This document shows positions 22,748-32,917 of a stretch of DNA of 64,000 nt, one piece after another (the stretch's first letter is position 1; every line of letters starts with the position of its first letter). The notes under the pieces are model-generated. The model saw only the letters and a list, made by a program, of their open reading frames with translations. It ran no database searches and was not told the origin of the DNA. Position numbers and translations under genes: made by a program. The stretch comes from Costus lasius (lineage: Eukaryota > Streptophyta > Magnoliopsida > Zingiberales > Costaceae): assembly GCA_027563935.2 (NCBI GenBank), contig CM050454.1:1286501-1350500 (forward strand), written 5' to 3'.

Positions 22748-23022
22748 GCCTCGGTCGTTTTTCATCGCAAAAATAATAAATATAAACCTAAAAATATATA
22801 TTCATATCTAGAAAAATATCGGGAAGTGAAATCATTTCACCTGCTCAAGCCAACCTCTCTGGAACACAAGGTGAGCGAGTCCACCCGCTCAAACGGCAAC
22901 GAGGAGAGAGAGCAGGTGTAATGATTCCACTCCCCGACATTATTCTATATGTGTACATATATCTTTAGGTTTATGCTTATTATTTTTGCAATAGAAAACC
23001 GCCGAAGCGCTCGTATAGCGAC
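22748..23022. repeat. Fold-back block 3
   Basis: Third, more diverged copy of the inverted repeat (TCGGTCGTTTTTCATCGCAA against TTTTTGCAATAGAAAACCGC). Confidence 0.7.
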
Positions 23023-23456
23023 TGCTGCTCCCCTAGCCCCCCCCTAGCACCTGCTCCAGCACCCCCTATACCCCCAGCGCCCCATGCAAACCCCGGAGCC
23101 CCTGGCACACCCCGCCCCCGCGGCACCTACTGCTCCCTCAGCACTCATAGCGCCACCGGTGTGACAGCAACGAATTCGGATTCTGAGAGTCCAGCCTAGA
23201 TTGGCAACACGCAGTACTCCCAGACATTACTAGTTGAATAGCGCATTGTCGGGGGCAACGTACGAGCGTGGTACTCCCAAACATTACTGTTTGAGTTGTG
23301 CACTGTCGAGGGCAATATGCGAGCGCGGTACTCCCAGGCGTTACTAGTTGAGTAACGTATAGTCGGGGGTGACGTATGCAACACAATATGCGTGGTAAGC
23401 CTAGCGCGGTTCTCCTAGGCGTTACTAGTCGAGTCGCGTATTGTCGGGTTTGACGT

Positions 23457-24282
23457 ATGCAACATAATATCGGGGGCGACATGTAATATTATGCTTGTCT
23501 GCAAGGGCGTAGGGGCGATAGCACAAATTAGCCATTTATTGAGCGGGTTTTGGCGGCCCTGAATGGGTGGACTTGAGCCGATTTGCTCCTTGACCAAGGC
23601 TAGTCAAATGGGTTGGGATTAATTCAAATTGAACCAAATCTTGGATCAATTGGAATTGAAGCTCGAGCAAAGCAATGGTTACTTGGCTGAAGAAATACCT
23701 TGTATTCATTATATAACTTACTCTTAACAAAATATCTTACTCTTAACAAAATATGTCAGGTGAAAACTCCACATGGCTGGATGCATGGCTGAACACGTGG
23801 CTAGAGGAGAATGGTGAAGCTTGAAAATGCATCTGATTGGAAGGGGATATAAAAATAGAAAAAAAAAAAAAACAAATGAGCCAGAGGTACGCTTTCTTCG
23901 CCCTTTCTCCGTGAACCATCAGACAGAGGGGTCGGCGATCTTCGTTGGCAAGGGAGCGGCGCTCGCTTCGTGCAGCGTTCGGGCGGATCCGGTCAAATCA
24001 CATTTTTTTTCCTCTCCTCTCATTCTCTTCTTGGTTGTTGTGGATTTGAGTGGAAGGATTTGGGAGAGGAATGTGTGTGAGCCGCTTGTGGCCACAAGCA
24101 GAGGCAGAGAGTGATCTAGGAAGAAAGTTTAGAATCGTTATATTGTATTCAAGTTATATACAGAGTTCTTCAAGTCATCAAGTCGTCGTTTTTCTCTCCG
24201 CTTTCGTTTGCGTGAGTGAGGTTGAGGCGAGTACAAGCAATTGCGCTCGTCTGCCAATTACAGCCTGGTCAACGGCTGTAAC
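23457..24282 (+). repeat. Array module 4
   Basis: Fourth module, starting ACATAATATCGGGGGCGACA, with GGATATAAAAATAG near 23845 and ending at the ACAGCC...GGCTGT hairpin. It has an internal small duplication (CTTACTCTTAACAAAATAT repeated near 23715-23755). Confidence 0.75.
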
Positions 24283-24516
24283 ACAGGAGGTGTCGGGGGA
24301 GCCGCGGGAACTGGGGGTGCGAAAACCGGGAGTGCCGGTACGTTTATGTTGATGCAATTGGATGTCATTATTATGAGTTTCGGGAGTGTCGGTGGCGCTA
24401 CGAGTGCTGGGGGAGCCGCAGGTGCCGGAAGCGATGTCGGGGGTTCCGGAGGTGCCTAGAGCACTGGGGGTATAGTGGGTGCATGGGGCGCCGGGAGAGC
24501 CACAGCCGCTATATAT

Positions 24517-24657
24517 GTACATTGTATTCAAGTTGTATTCAGAGTTCTTCAAGTCAGCAAGTCATTTTTCTCTCCGCTTTCGTCTGTGTGAGTGAGGCTG
24601 AGGCGAGTACAAGCAATTGTGCTCATCTGCCAATTATAGCCTGGTCAACGGCTGTAG
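24517..24657 (+). repeat. Partial array module (3' tail only)
   Basis: Only the last ~140 bp of a module (TTGTATTCAAGTTGTATTCA to the ACGGCTGTAGC end), placed between module 4's spacer and the last subrepeat cluster. It marks an internal deletion or recombination in the array. Confidence 0.7.
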
Positions 24658-24944
24658 CAACCGGCACTCCCGAAACTCAAAATAATGGCATCCAACTGCG
24701 TCATCAACATAAACGTACCGGCGCCCCCGGCGTTACTGGTTGAGTAGCGCACTGTTGGGGGCGACGTGCGAGCGTGGTACTCCTAGGCGTTACTGGTTGA
24801 GTAGTGCACTGTCGGGGGCGACGTGCGAGCGTGGCACTCTCAGGCTTTACTAGTTGAGTAGCGTATAGTCGAGGGCGACGTACACAGCGAGCGCGATTCT
24901 CTCAGGCGTTACTGGTCGAGTCGCGTATTATCGGGTGCGACGTA

Positions 24945-25764
24945 CACAACACAATATCGAGGGCGACATGTGATATTATGCTTGTCTTAGGGGGCAAGGG
25001 GCGGTGGCACAAATTAGTCATTTCTAGAGTGAGTTTTGGCGGCCTAGAATGGGTGGACCCGTCCGATTTGCTCCTTGACCAAGGCTGGTCAAATGGGTTA
25101 GGATTAATTCCAATTGAGCCAAATTTTGGATCAATTGAAATCAAAGCTGGAGAAAGGCAATGGTTACTCGGCTGAAGAAAAACCTTGTATTCATTATATA
25201 ACTTGCTCTTACCAGAATATGTAAGGTGAAAACTCCACATGGCATGGCTGAACACCTGGCTAGAGGAGAATGGTGAACTTTGGAAATGCATCTGATTGGA
25301 GGGGATACAAAAACAGAAAAAAAAAAAAAAACAAAAACAAAAAACAAACAAAACAAAGGAGCTAGAGGTACGCTTTTTTTCGCCCTTTCTCCGTGAGCCA
25401 CCGGACAGAGGGGTCGGTGATCTTCATTGGTAAGGGAGCGGCGCTCGCTTTGTGCAACATACGGGTGTGGATCCTGTCAGATCATTTTTTTTTTTGTTCC
25501 TTTCTCCTCCCATTCTCTTCTTGGTTGTTGTGGATTTGAGTGGAAGGATTTGGGAGAGGAATGTGCGTGAGCCGCCTGTGGCCACAAGCAGAGAGTAATC
25601 TAGGAAGAAGGTTTAGAATCATTACATTGTATTCAAGTTGTATTCAGAGTTCTTCATGTCAGCAAGTCATCGTCTTTCTCTCTGCTTTTGTCTGCGTGAG
25701 TGAGGCTGAGGGAGTACAAGCAATTGTGCTCATCTGCCGATTACAGCCTGGTCAACGGCTGTAA
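24945..25764 (+). repeat. Array module 5
   Basis: Last module, followed by a spacer in the same orientation as after module 3, which ends the array near 26098. It carries an expanded A-rich tract (about 25317-25358). Confidence 0.75.
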
Positions 25765-26181
25765 CAACAGGCACTCCCAAAACTCATAATAATAGAATCT
25801 AATTGCGTCATCAACATAAACGTACCGGCACCCCAGCACCCGCGGCCCCCCCTAGCTACCCGGCACCCCCTGTGCCCCTAGTACCCCCAGCTCGCGCGAC
25901 TCCCCCGAACCCCCTACGCCCCCGGCGCCGCCCCCAACACCCGCGGCTCCTCCGACTCCAACGGCGCCACCTGCACCCCCGGCGCCCCCACCCCGACTCC
26001 CGCGGGATCCCCCGCACCCCCGGCGCCCCCAGCAAATCCCCCGGCACCCGTGGCTACCATCTCCCTAAATAGTGTCACCGTAACCATTACGGCCACCCCG
26101 AGTAGACTTCAACAAATACCAGATATTACCCTACTAATTAATCCTTACCAAACTTGCTGGCAAATATTACCTGAACTATTA

Positions 26182-26463
26182 GGCTGTGTTTAAAGAGGCG
26201 GATGGAAAGTGGGAGGGGAGGGAAAGTATAGCTTTGGTTGTTTAATAGAGGATGGAAAGTAGAAAGGAAAGTGGAAAGGAAACACTGTAGCCAAAACTGT
26301 GTGAACAGTGTGTAATCGTGTAATTTTCTCACAGCCTCTGTTAATTTACTGTAGTACTGTAGCTACAGTAAATGTTTTTCCATCCTTTCTGCTTTCCTTC
26401 CCTCTCTTTTCCATCTTCAATTCCCTCCCCTCCCACTTTCCATCTGCCTCTTTAAACACATCC
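26182..26463. mobile_element. PIF/Harbinger-type MITE
   Basis: 282 bp with long near-perfect terminal inverted repeats. The left end reads GGCTGTGTTTAAAGAGGCGG and the right end, reverse-complemented, GGATGTGTTTAAAGAGGCAG; both continue into ATGGAAAGTGGGAGGGGAGG. Flanked by the 3 bp duplication TTA (26179-26181 and 26464-26466), typical of Tourist-like elements. Non-coding. Confidence 0.88.
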
Positions 26464-26466
26464 TTA

Positions 26467-26711
26467 ATCCTTTTAGACAAAGCAAATATTACCGGCGAAA
26501 GGCGTTCGATTCTTCATGATTGATAACGAATTCGGTCGATATCAACGATGAGCTCTGCTTCTTGAATTAGACGTTGTTTTATGCAGGTGGTCCGGCTCTT
26601 CGCAGGTGGAGCTGCACCCTTGAGACTATGCGATTTTGATGTGATCTTTATCTAGCAATATAACATAATAAGTACACAAGTGTATATTAAGAAGTTGAAG
26701 AAGGTTCGATA
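26467..26711. other. Unassigned spacer
   Basis: Short stretch between the MITE and the callose synthase-like fragment. Shares the motif GCAAATATTACC with the DNA left of the MITE. Nothing coding recognised. Confidence 0.4.
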
Positions 26712-26870
26712 ATGGCAGCTAGAGATCAGTCGCCGTCCTGGGCAATACCCGCTACGGCAGGGATGGTATCGGGGCCGCAGGGTTTGTCGCGGCTTCTGTC
26801 GATGAGGAACCTGATTACTACCACCTTCTCGATGGAGGTGTTCGACAATGAAGTGGTGCCGTCGTCGCTC
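26712..26870 (+). pseudogene. Callose synthase (GSL2/CALS5-like) N-terminal fragment
   Basis: The frame starting at 26712 contains MVSGPQGLSRLLSMRNLITT followed by TFSMEVFDNEVVPSSL. This resembles the extreme N-terminus of callose synthase 5-type glucan synthases (a GPQGL motif, then a variable arginine/serine stretch, then EVFD-EVVP-SL before the Vta1-like region). The expected continuation (IAPILRVANEIE and beyond) is absent; the frame runs into low-complexity sequence and stops at 26975. Only about 35-50 residues of a ~1,900 aa enzyme are present, so this is a gene fragment, perhaps a captured first exon. Identification is from family recall over a short stretch. Confidence 0.5.
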
Positions 26871-28809
26871 GACAACGAAGGGTTTGTCGTGGCTTCCATC
26901 GCTCGCCGTCATCGCTCGCCACCCTCTCGTTTGCCTTCCGCATCGCCCGCTTCTAAAGGCATGGCCATCTCGTAGATGCCGCTCCGCCGCACGTCTGCGT
27001 CTCCTCGACGCAACCACGTCCGAAGAGCTCGCTGAAGGAGGCCTTCACCACCTCCGATCTCGCCGCTGAAGGCGAGGTCATCCGCGTCCGAAGCTCTCGA
27101 CGAGGCTGAGCCCTCTGCGTCAACCAACCGAATCACAGCATTGTGATTTTTCCAATTTGAGCGTTGACCCAAATCCTTGACCAGGATTTGATTCAGCTTT
27201 CGCAGCTTGGGCTTTTGCTAGACCTGATTTCAGCTTCTCCATCGTGGGCTTGGGCTGCTGCCCAGCGCAACTTTCTTTGCCTTGGTCCAACTTTCTTTGC
27301 ACTCATATGTTGGTTAAGAGCCATGTTTGGGTTTTAGGTAGAAAATTTACAAACATAATATACTAATTGTACTTTTTTGGTTCATGAATTTACGTATCTT
27401 AGTTAACTTTCTTTTTTGTTTTTATTCATAAAGAGACAATGTAAGGAATCAAAGAGAACATTTAATCTTGCTCCTAGCGAATGTTCACATAAGGCTATCA
27501 CCCAGGCCTGAACCCCTTTACAAGGCATGTACAAGATGCTTCCTTCTAAATTGCATCAAATGAAATCTTTGTATAAAAGGTATGGTTGCGTTAAAAAACC
27601 CAAGTGTCTGCCCTGTTCAACAATGATCTAGTAATGTGACAGATTCGTTCATATGATTTAATCTTTGTTTAATCTCCTATACAGCAGAAAGTAATCAATC
27701 CTATTTACCGTGTGATTGAAGAGGGCTGAACTCAGTAATTTTTTACTTCAAGATGAAAAGTCGTTTGTGTTTCATGTTCACCTAATCCTGTACAACTCAC
27801 TTTTGTTCTCATATGACATCTACTGCCTCTTTTAAGTTGCATGAACATTATATCTGCAACCTTAGACATTATGTACTCTTTGCATGCATGTTTCTCATGT
27901 TTGAGATTAATATATTTCTATAGTATTGGAAGTATTCGTCTTGAGCAATTAGACTGCCATGGTTTAGAGCAAGCGGACTGATTGAATTCAATTAATTAAC
28001 TTCACACCCAAGAGGATGGAAGAACCTAATCTTACGGCTCATTCGCTGTTGTCCCTTCGGACCAAAAAGCAGTTGCTGAAAGATTGAAGGTTACTTTGTC
28101 AGGATTGGATTTTATTGAAGATTACTTTGCCCACGTTTTAGACCCAAAGCTTCCTTGTGGTAACTTGTTTTGCTGTTTGAACAAATAAATATAATGCTTG
28201 CAAAGAGTATCAGTGTAGAATTTATATCCAATTACTCTAATTTCAATTTTGAAACATAGATTGCTTAAAGTCTGAAGTTGACCAACAAATAAACAGCATG
28301 ATAAAAGAGATATTTGAGTTATTTACAATTCGCAAGTTGGAATATAAATTTGTTCAGACCATTTACTAAACCAAAGGTTATTCTTATCACATTGCAAATT
28401 TGACCAATAGCTTTCCTTATACAGCATGTAAGATTACTTTCTTTTTATTCGTATCTATCAGTTATCACATTTTCACATGTCACTCGACCATGCATTTTGT
28501 CATCTCTATACGTTTAAACAAAAGAAAAATCTTCCAGAACTGGCATGAATCTAATATCAACGTTCTATTAATTCCTTTCCATAGCACACACGGGTGATGC
28601 CTCCTCATTGCTTGATCAAATCTGCAATGTTTGGATTGAAAAATAACCGAATGGAATTATAAGCAAAGCAATTAGGAAGTGATCAAAATTTTGACAACTT
28701 CGCTATAGATTTAGATGCTAAGAATGGCATCATTCAAATGGTCAAATTAATCTTCCTCGATCAATTAGCTCAAGATAGCATTTGATGACCCATATTTGCA
28801 TCATGATTG
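26871..28809. other. Non-coding region
   Basis: GC-rich up to about 27150, with short internal echoes of the preceding fragment (TCGACAACGAAGGGTTTGTC after GTTCGACAATGAAGTGG), then AT-rich to 28800. No supported gene, RNA or element. Confidence 0.45.
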
Positions 28810-29735
28810 TCACCTAATGTTAGGCCTTCCGGCCGAATTTTTGGGCGCAGCCCAAAATTCAGCCCAGCCCACTACCATTTGGCTGACCGGGTCGGCCAGG
28901 TTAGTGTATCGGATCAGGCGCTACCCGAATCCGATCCATTTCAATGAGCAAAACGCGCGCGTCATAGCTAGCGCAGCGACATGGGCACTGAGACGCAGTA
29001 GAGAGGTGGGTAGCTGACTCAGGTCAGCGCATGGGAACCGAGGGGGACAAGGGAAAATTGCCGTCATCGTCATTTGGAGTTACGAACAAAAAGTTTGAAT
29101 GGCTCTCGCGCTCACCTCTTCCCCAGCTCCTCTCCCCTCTCCCTCTGGTAATCTTCCGGCGCCATCAGACGTCTTACCTCCGAGCTCCCCTCGCGATTCC
29201 GGTGGTGCGAGTGGGTACAATAGATCGCGCGAAGCTCCCTGTTTTTCCCGGCTTCTCCGACCATTACCGACCTTCACCGACATCCGTGGACGGAGCCGGC
29301 GGTTGTGTGATCGATAAGGTATCCTCCTGCCTTCTCTCTTTCCTTTTCGGCCATTTATCCCTCTGTGTTGCGTCGTTGTTCTCCTTCCTCCGAGCGCTGG
29401 CCGCCTGCATGCATGAAATACCGGCCTCGGACCCGCATGTGTGCAGCCACCGTACGTGCTCGCCGGACAAGCCATCTGCCTGCGAGCGAAGCCTCTTCTC
29501 CCTTCTCCGTCTTGCCTGCATGTGAGCTTTGCTTCCGGCATCAACCGTTGCATGCACGCGACCTGAGTCGGACTCCCCTCTTCCTATCGTATGCGGGCGA
29601 CGCTAGGGCCCTCGGGGTCGCTGCCTGCCTGCTGCTGATGAGCTCAACAATAGCTGGTGTCATATGCAAGGAGAATCCCTTGCGTGGGCATGTTTAGACT
29701 CGAGTCAAGCGTTAACTCACATATACATATAGAAA
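28810..29735. other. Unresolved GC-rich region
   Basis: GC-rich block (about 28820-29690) with several overlapping reading frames on both strands, the longest (29031-29525, +) 164 aa, none with a recognisable domain. It abuts the left edge of duplication copy B. It could be an LTR, a 5' leader of a dead element, or a promoter/first-exon remnant. Confidence 0.35.
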
Positions 29736-29763
29736 AAGAGGTATCGGAGAAGAAGGCTTCCAT
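29736..29763 (-). pseudogene. 5' remnant of phytocyanin gene (copy B)
   Basis: The minus strand encodes MEAFFSDTS, nine codons matching the start of the signal peptide of the phytocyanin at 2444 (MEAFLSDTS). The rest of the gene is absent, which places the left duplication breakpoint inside its first exon. Confidence 0.75.
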
Positions 29764-31103
29764 CGCAATGTGCACACTAGTTTACTTTGGGAGTGGAGAA
29801 TGAAGATGGGCAAACCTATGATTAAGTTATATATATACATATATTTTGTAGACATGGGCAACCAAGTTTCCGCATCTGGAATACAAATTTCAGAGCTTTC
29901 TAGGTTAATTTTAAATGGTTCAAATTGGCCATCTATAATGAGTAATTAACATAGTTTTCGGTGCATACTCCACACAGTTAATTTGAGATATATAATGTGA
30001 GATATATAAATTAGGATAATGGTAGGCTAGCAATTTAGTTTTTAGTAAGATTTTACAAAAACTTCGTACATATGAAGATTATAATTTAAGAAAACTCTTT
30101 AAAAGTTAATCTAGTTATTCAATAGGCGCATTTTTTTAACTACACAAAAGTGAAAGAAAATAAACTAATTTAAGCATCTAATTAAGACAAAGCTTATGAC
30201 CTACGGATAACAAATGCACTCAAGCCAATAGTGTATTTGACTCGACTTAACCCATTTATAGCAAGTTTAAATACTTAATTACTAAATAGGATGAGATTTA
30301 AGTTAAGTTTAGGTGTGAAAGTTCATGTATTTAGTACTCTAATAACTAATTTAAAAAATTAAATAAAAATTTTTATCAAAAAATATATTTAACTTAATTA
30401 CATAAAATAATTATTATAAAAATATATTTAATATATAAAACTATATATTAAATTAACATATTTTTTATTTAATTAAATACTATATTTGAATACTGAGCTA
30501 TACCAACTCTTTAAATTGGATTTTAAACCAAGTTTTTTATAATCAGATTCAGATCAGATGTAGGTAGTGGGTAAAAAAATTAAGTATATGTTGTCATTCT
30601 TTAAATAAGTTGAGCCCTCACAAAATTGACCAATTTACTTTCTACCCAAAAACTTTTTTTTTCAATCTATCCAAAAACTTAATTATAAGCAAAATCAGGT
30701 AGGAAACCGATGGCACGGGTCAAATACATATAGTCATATAGTATATGTACCCAAACCCTGCCTCGCAAGTCCAACTAATTCTCCTACTATGAATTTTGAT
30801 ATGAATCGATTATTCACAAATTCGGTCTTGAAATTAGACACCAAAATCCGATGAATGCCAAATTTATTCCATGTAGGAAGTAGATTAGTCAATCACGATA
30901 AATCGATTATTCCCAAATTCGATCTCGAAATCCGGCACCAAACCCCGATAGATTTCAAATTTATTTCGTATGGGAAGTAGATTAGTTACTACTTACCTGG
31001 ACTGCCCTAATCCGCTACTCGTAGCTCGGCTGCCTCTCCACAGCAGAGATCCACCGGCGGGAACAATGAAGAGCGAAAACCTCAAAAGGATCGGCATTAA
31101 CAG
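29764..31103. other. Intergenic spacer, copy B, left part
   Basis: AT-rich spacer aligning with 2445-3800 of copy A, including the paired direct repeats (30807-30850, 30903-30950). It contains a small A/T insertion near 30727-30750. No gene. Confidence 0.65.
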
Positions 31104-32755
31104 TGTTACGTCCGTGATAAAAACGGACATCGGAGAGAAAATTTTCAAAAGTAAATAATAATAAAGTAATCTGAGTGATGGGACATTTCTGTAAACGGTG
31201 GTCAAGTCCATCTCCTCGCCATCACTCCGTGTCGCGCGTGCCCTTCTCCTCTTTATCTTCACCCCGTCGCGATCGTCCTTCTGCCAAGCCAACGAACGCC
31301 TCCTCCACCTTCTTCGATCGGCGCTCGCCCTCCTCCTTTGCTCGCGTCCCCTTTCCTACTGCCGGCGGACACTGACTGCCGACGAACTATCGCCGTCCAA
31401 CGACTGGAAAATCGGCCGTATTCGCCCTTCCTTCATCCACGCGTGCTCGCCGACGAGAGACGCCTGCGAGCCCGAATCCGGTGCGTTCCTTCTCCGGCGA
31501 CCTCGGTAAGGCTCCCTCCGGCCTCGACGAACCTTTCCGCCACCTCCTGGACCAGTTCCGGCGTCTTCGTCTCCGGCGCCGGTGAGATTGCGCGAGCGGC
31601 ACCGCTGACTTCGAACCCAGATCTCCGGCGACCCTGACCCCATTTCGCGAAACGGGCTGTACGACCGAACTCACCTCGCCGGCGGCTATCTTGTGGCACT
31701 CCGGAAATTCCGATCGGTCGCCGAAGTTACTGTTCCGGCAATCACTGTAGCGGCGGCGCTACTGTTCCGACGAACTTCGAGTTCCGTGCTGACGACTCGG
31801 TTACGCGCGCGTGGTTGGTTCTCGCGTATTCCGACTTCCGGTGGTGATTATTGCGTTCGCACGTGGCTGCGAACTAGGTTAGTACTCGTACTCCGTCTCC
31901 GTACACGTATTATACGAACGCATGCGAACATAACCCTGGACTCACGTATATCTGTCAAACCTTATTTAATAACTTGGTACGACCTGATTAGCATAATGAA
32001 ACCGGATTAGCATGTTAATTGTTGTTAAATGGATTAAAATAGAATGGTGTGACTTATACATGATTTACCCTGTTAGGTCCTGTTGATTGATACTTGACAC
32101 TGTGTTGGTTGGATCTGTACTGTTCGGCTACTGTTAAGGTTGAATCTGGATCTGTCCTGTTCGTGGACGACTGCTGTACCAGCTCCCAGATTTTACCTAT
32201 GTATGAGGATACATATATATTGATATATATGTTAAGATTTGATTATACTCTATATGGTCATATAGAGTCTTGGAAGTTTTCTGGTAATTCCCTGTATCTG
32301 ATCATGCACCATATCATTGTAATATCCCTACTTAGCCTCCGGCTAACCCCCCCTTCGATTTGCCTCCAGGTTCAGGCGCGGCTCCATCTGGAGCAGAGTA
32401 GATAGTTAGTAGTTGGCCACCAGTCTGGGTGGGTTGTGATGCATTTTGGTCTGTTGTTATTTGTATGTTATGTTGTTGGACTCTGTTGACCGCTGCGCCG
32501 GTCATGTATCTGTTGGTTTGTCGACCGCTGCGCCGGTCCTGTTGTTGTTATTTCTGTTGACCGCTGCGCCGGTCTATATTTCGTATCTGACGGTGTTGTA
32601 TTATGGATATTTAAGGCCGGGCTGGCCTCTGTTTAGACTATTTTATTTCAGTCTGTACCTTTCGTTTGTCAGGAGTGATTGACAGGTACAGTGTTGTGCG
32701 TCCCGAGGTTCGGGATTCCCGGCATGGGATCCGGGTGGATTTTTGGGGCGTAACA
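31104..32755 (+). repeat. LTR 1 (+) of Ty3 composite
   Basis: Begins TGTTACGTCCGTGATAAAAA and ends GGGGCGTAACA. About 480 bp shorter than the LTR at 46102-48233 because of an internal deletion near 32130-32160. Confidence 0.9.
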
Positions 32756-32759
32756 ATTA

Positions 32760-32770
32760 TGGTATCAGAG
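32760..32770 (+). other. Primer binding site of Ty3 body G1
   Basis: TGGTATCAGAG four bases after LTR 1, complementary to plant initiator tRNA-Met. Confidence 0.85.
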
Positions 32771-32917
32771 GTTAGGTTCAGGATCTTCCATGGGACATAA
32801 GGACTTAGGATCAAATCTTAGGATTTAAGATCCGCGTTAGTGTTAATCGTATTTGATCATATTAATCTGTGATTTTAATTAACGTGACCATTTGTTGTTG
32901 TTGGTGCGTTACAGGAA

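Larger units (their letters stand above)
17756..26098. repeat. Complex ~8.3 kb tandem array of unknown family
   Basis: The array is built from four repeating parts. (1) Five conserved ~0.8 kb modules start near 18090, 19823, 21535, 23457 and 24945, so the period is 1.5-1.9 kb. (2) Clusters of ~56 bp GC-rich subrepeats, core GCGTTACTGGTTGAGTAG plus CACTGTCGGGGGCGAC, lie before each module (17862-18085, 19590-19820, 21300-21530, 23205-23455, 24725-24940). (3) GC-rich low-complexity spacers read as Pro/Ala on one strand and Gly/Ala on the other, and occur in both orientations. (4) Three fold-back blocks. No transposase, reverse transcriptase or other known protein is encoded. It could be a non-autonomous LTR-type or DNA-transposon family that has spread locally by unequal exchange. 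The family is not recognised. Confidence 0.85.

Noticed and set aside
18684..26072. Many Gly/Ala- or Pro/Ala-rich ORFs in the array, e.g. 18684-19166, 22099-22776, 25803-26072
   Set aside because: Translations of GC-rich low-complexity spacers. They are open on both strands and are not conserved in frame between array units.
17756..26098. Array considered as a CRISPR-like or rDNA intergenic spacer array
   Set aside because: The genome is a plant nuclear one, units are kilobase-sized with inverted parts, and no rRNA genes flank the array.
29031..29525. 164-codon ORF in the GC-rich block
   Set aside because: No domain, and competing long frames exist on both strands. Reported only as an unresolved region.
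31338..31699. Arg/Ser-rich ORFs within the LTRs (also 36978-37502 and 46172-46719)
   Set aside because: They lie wholly in LTR sequence and are open on both strands because of GC-rich composition; no known LTR protein.
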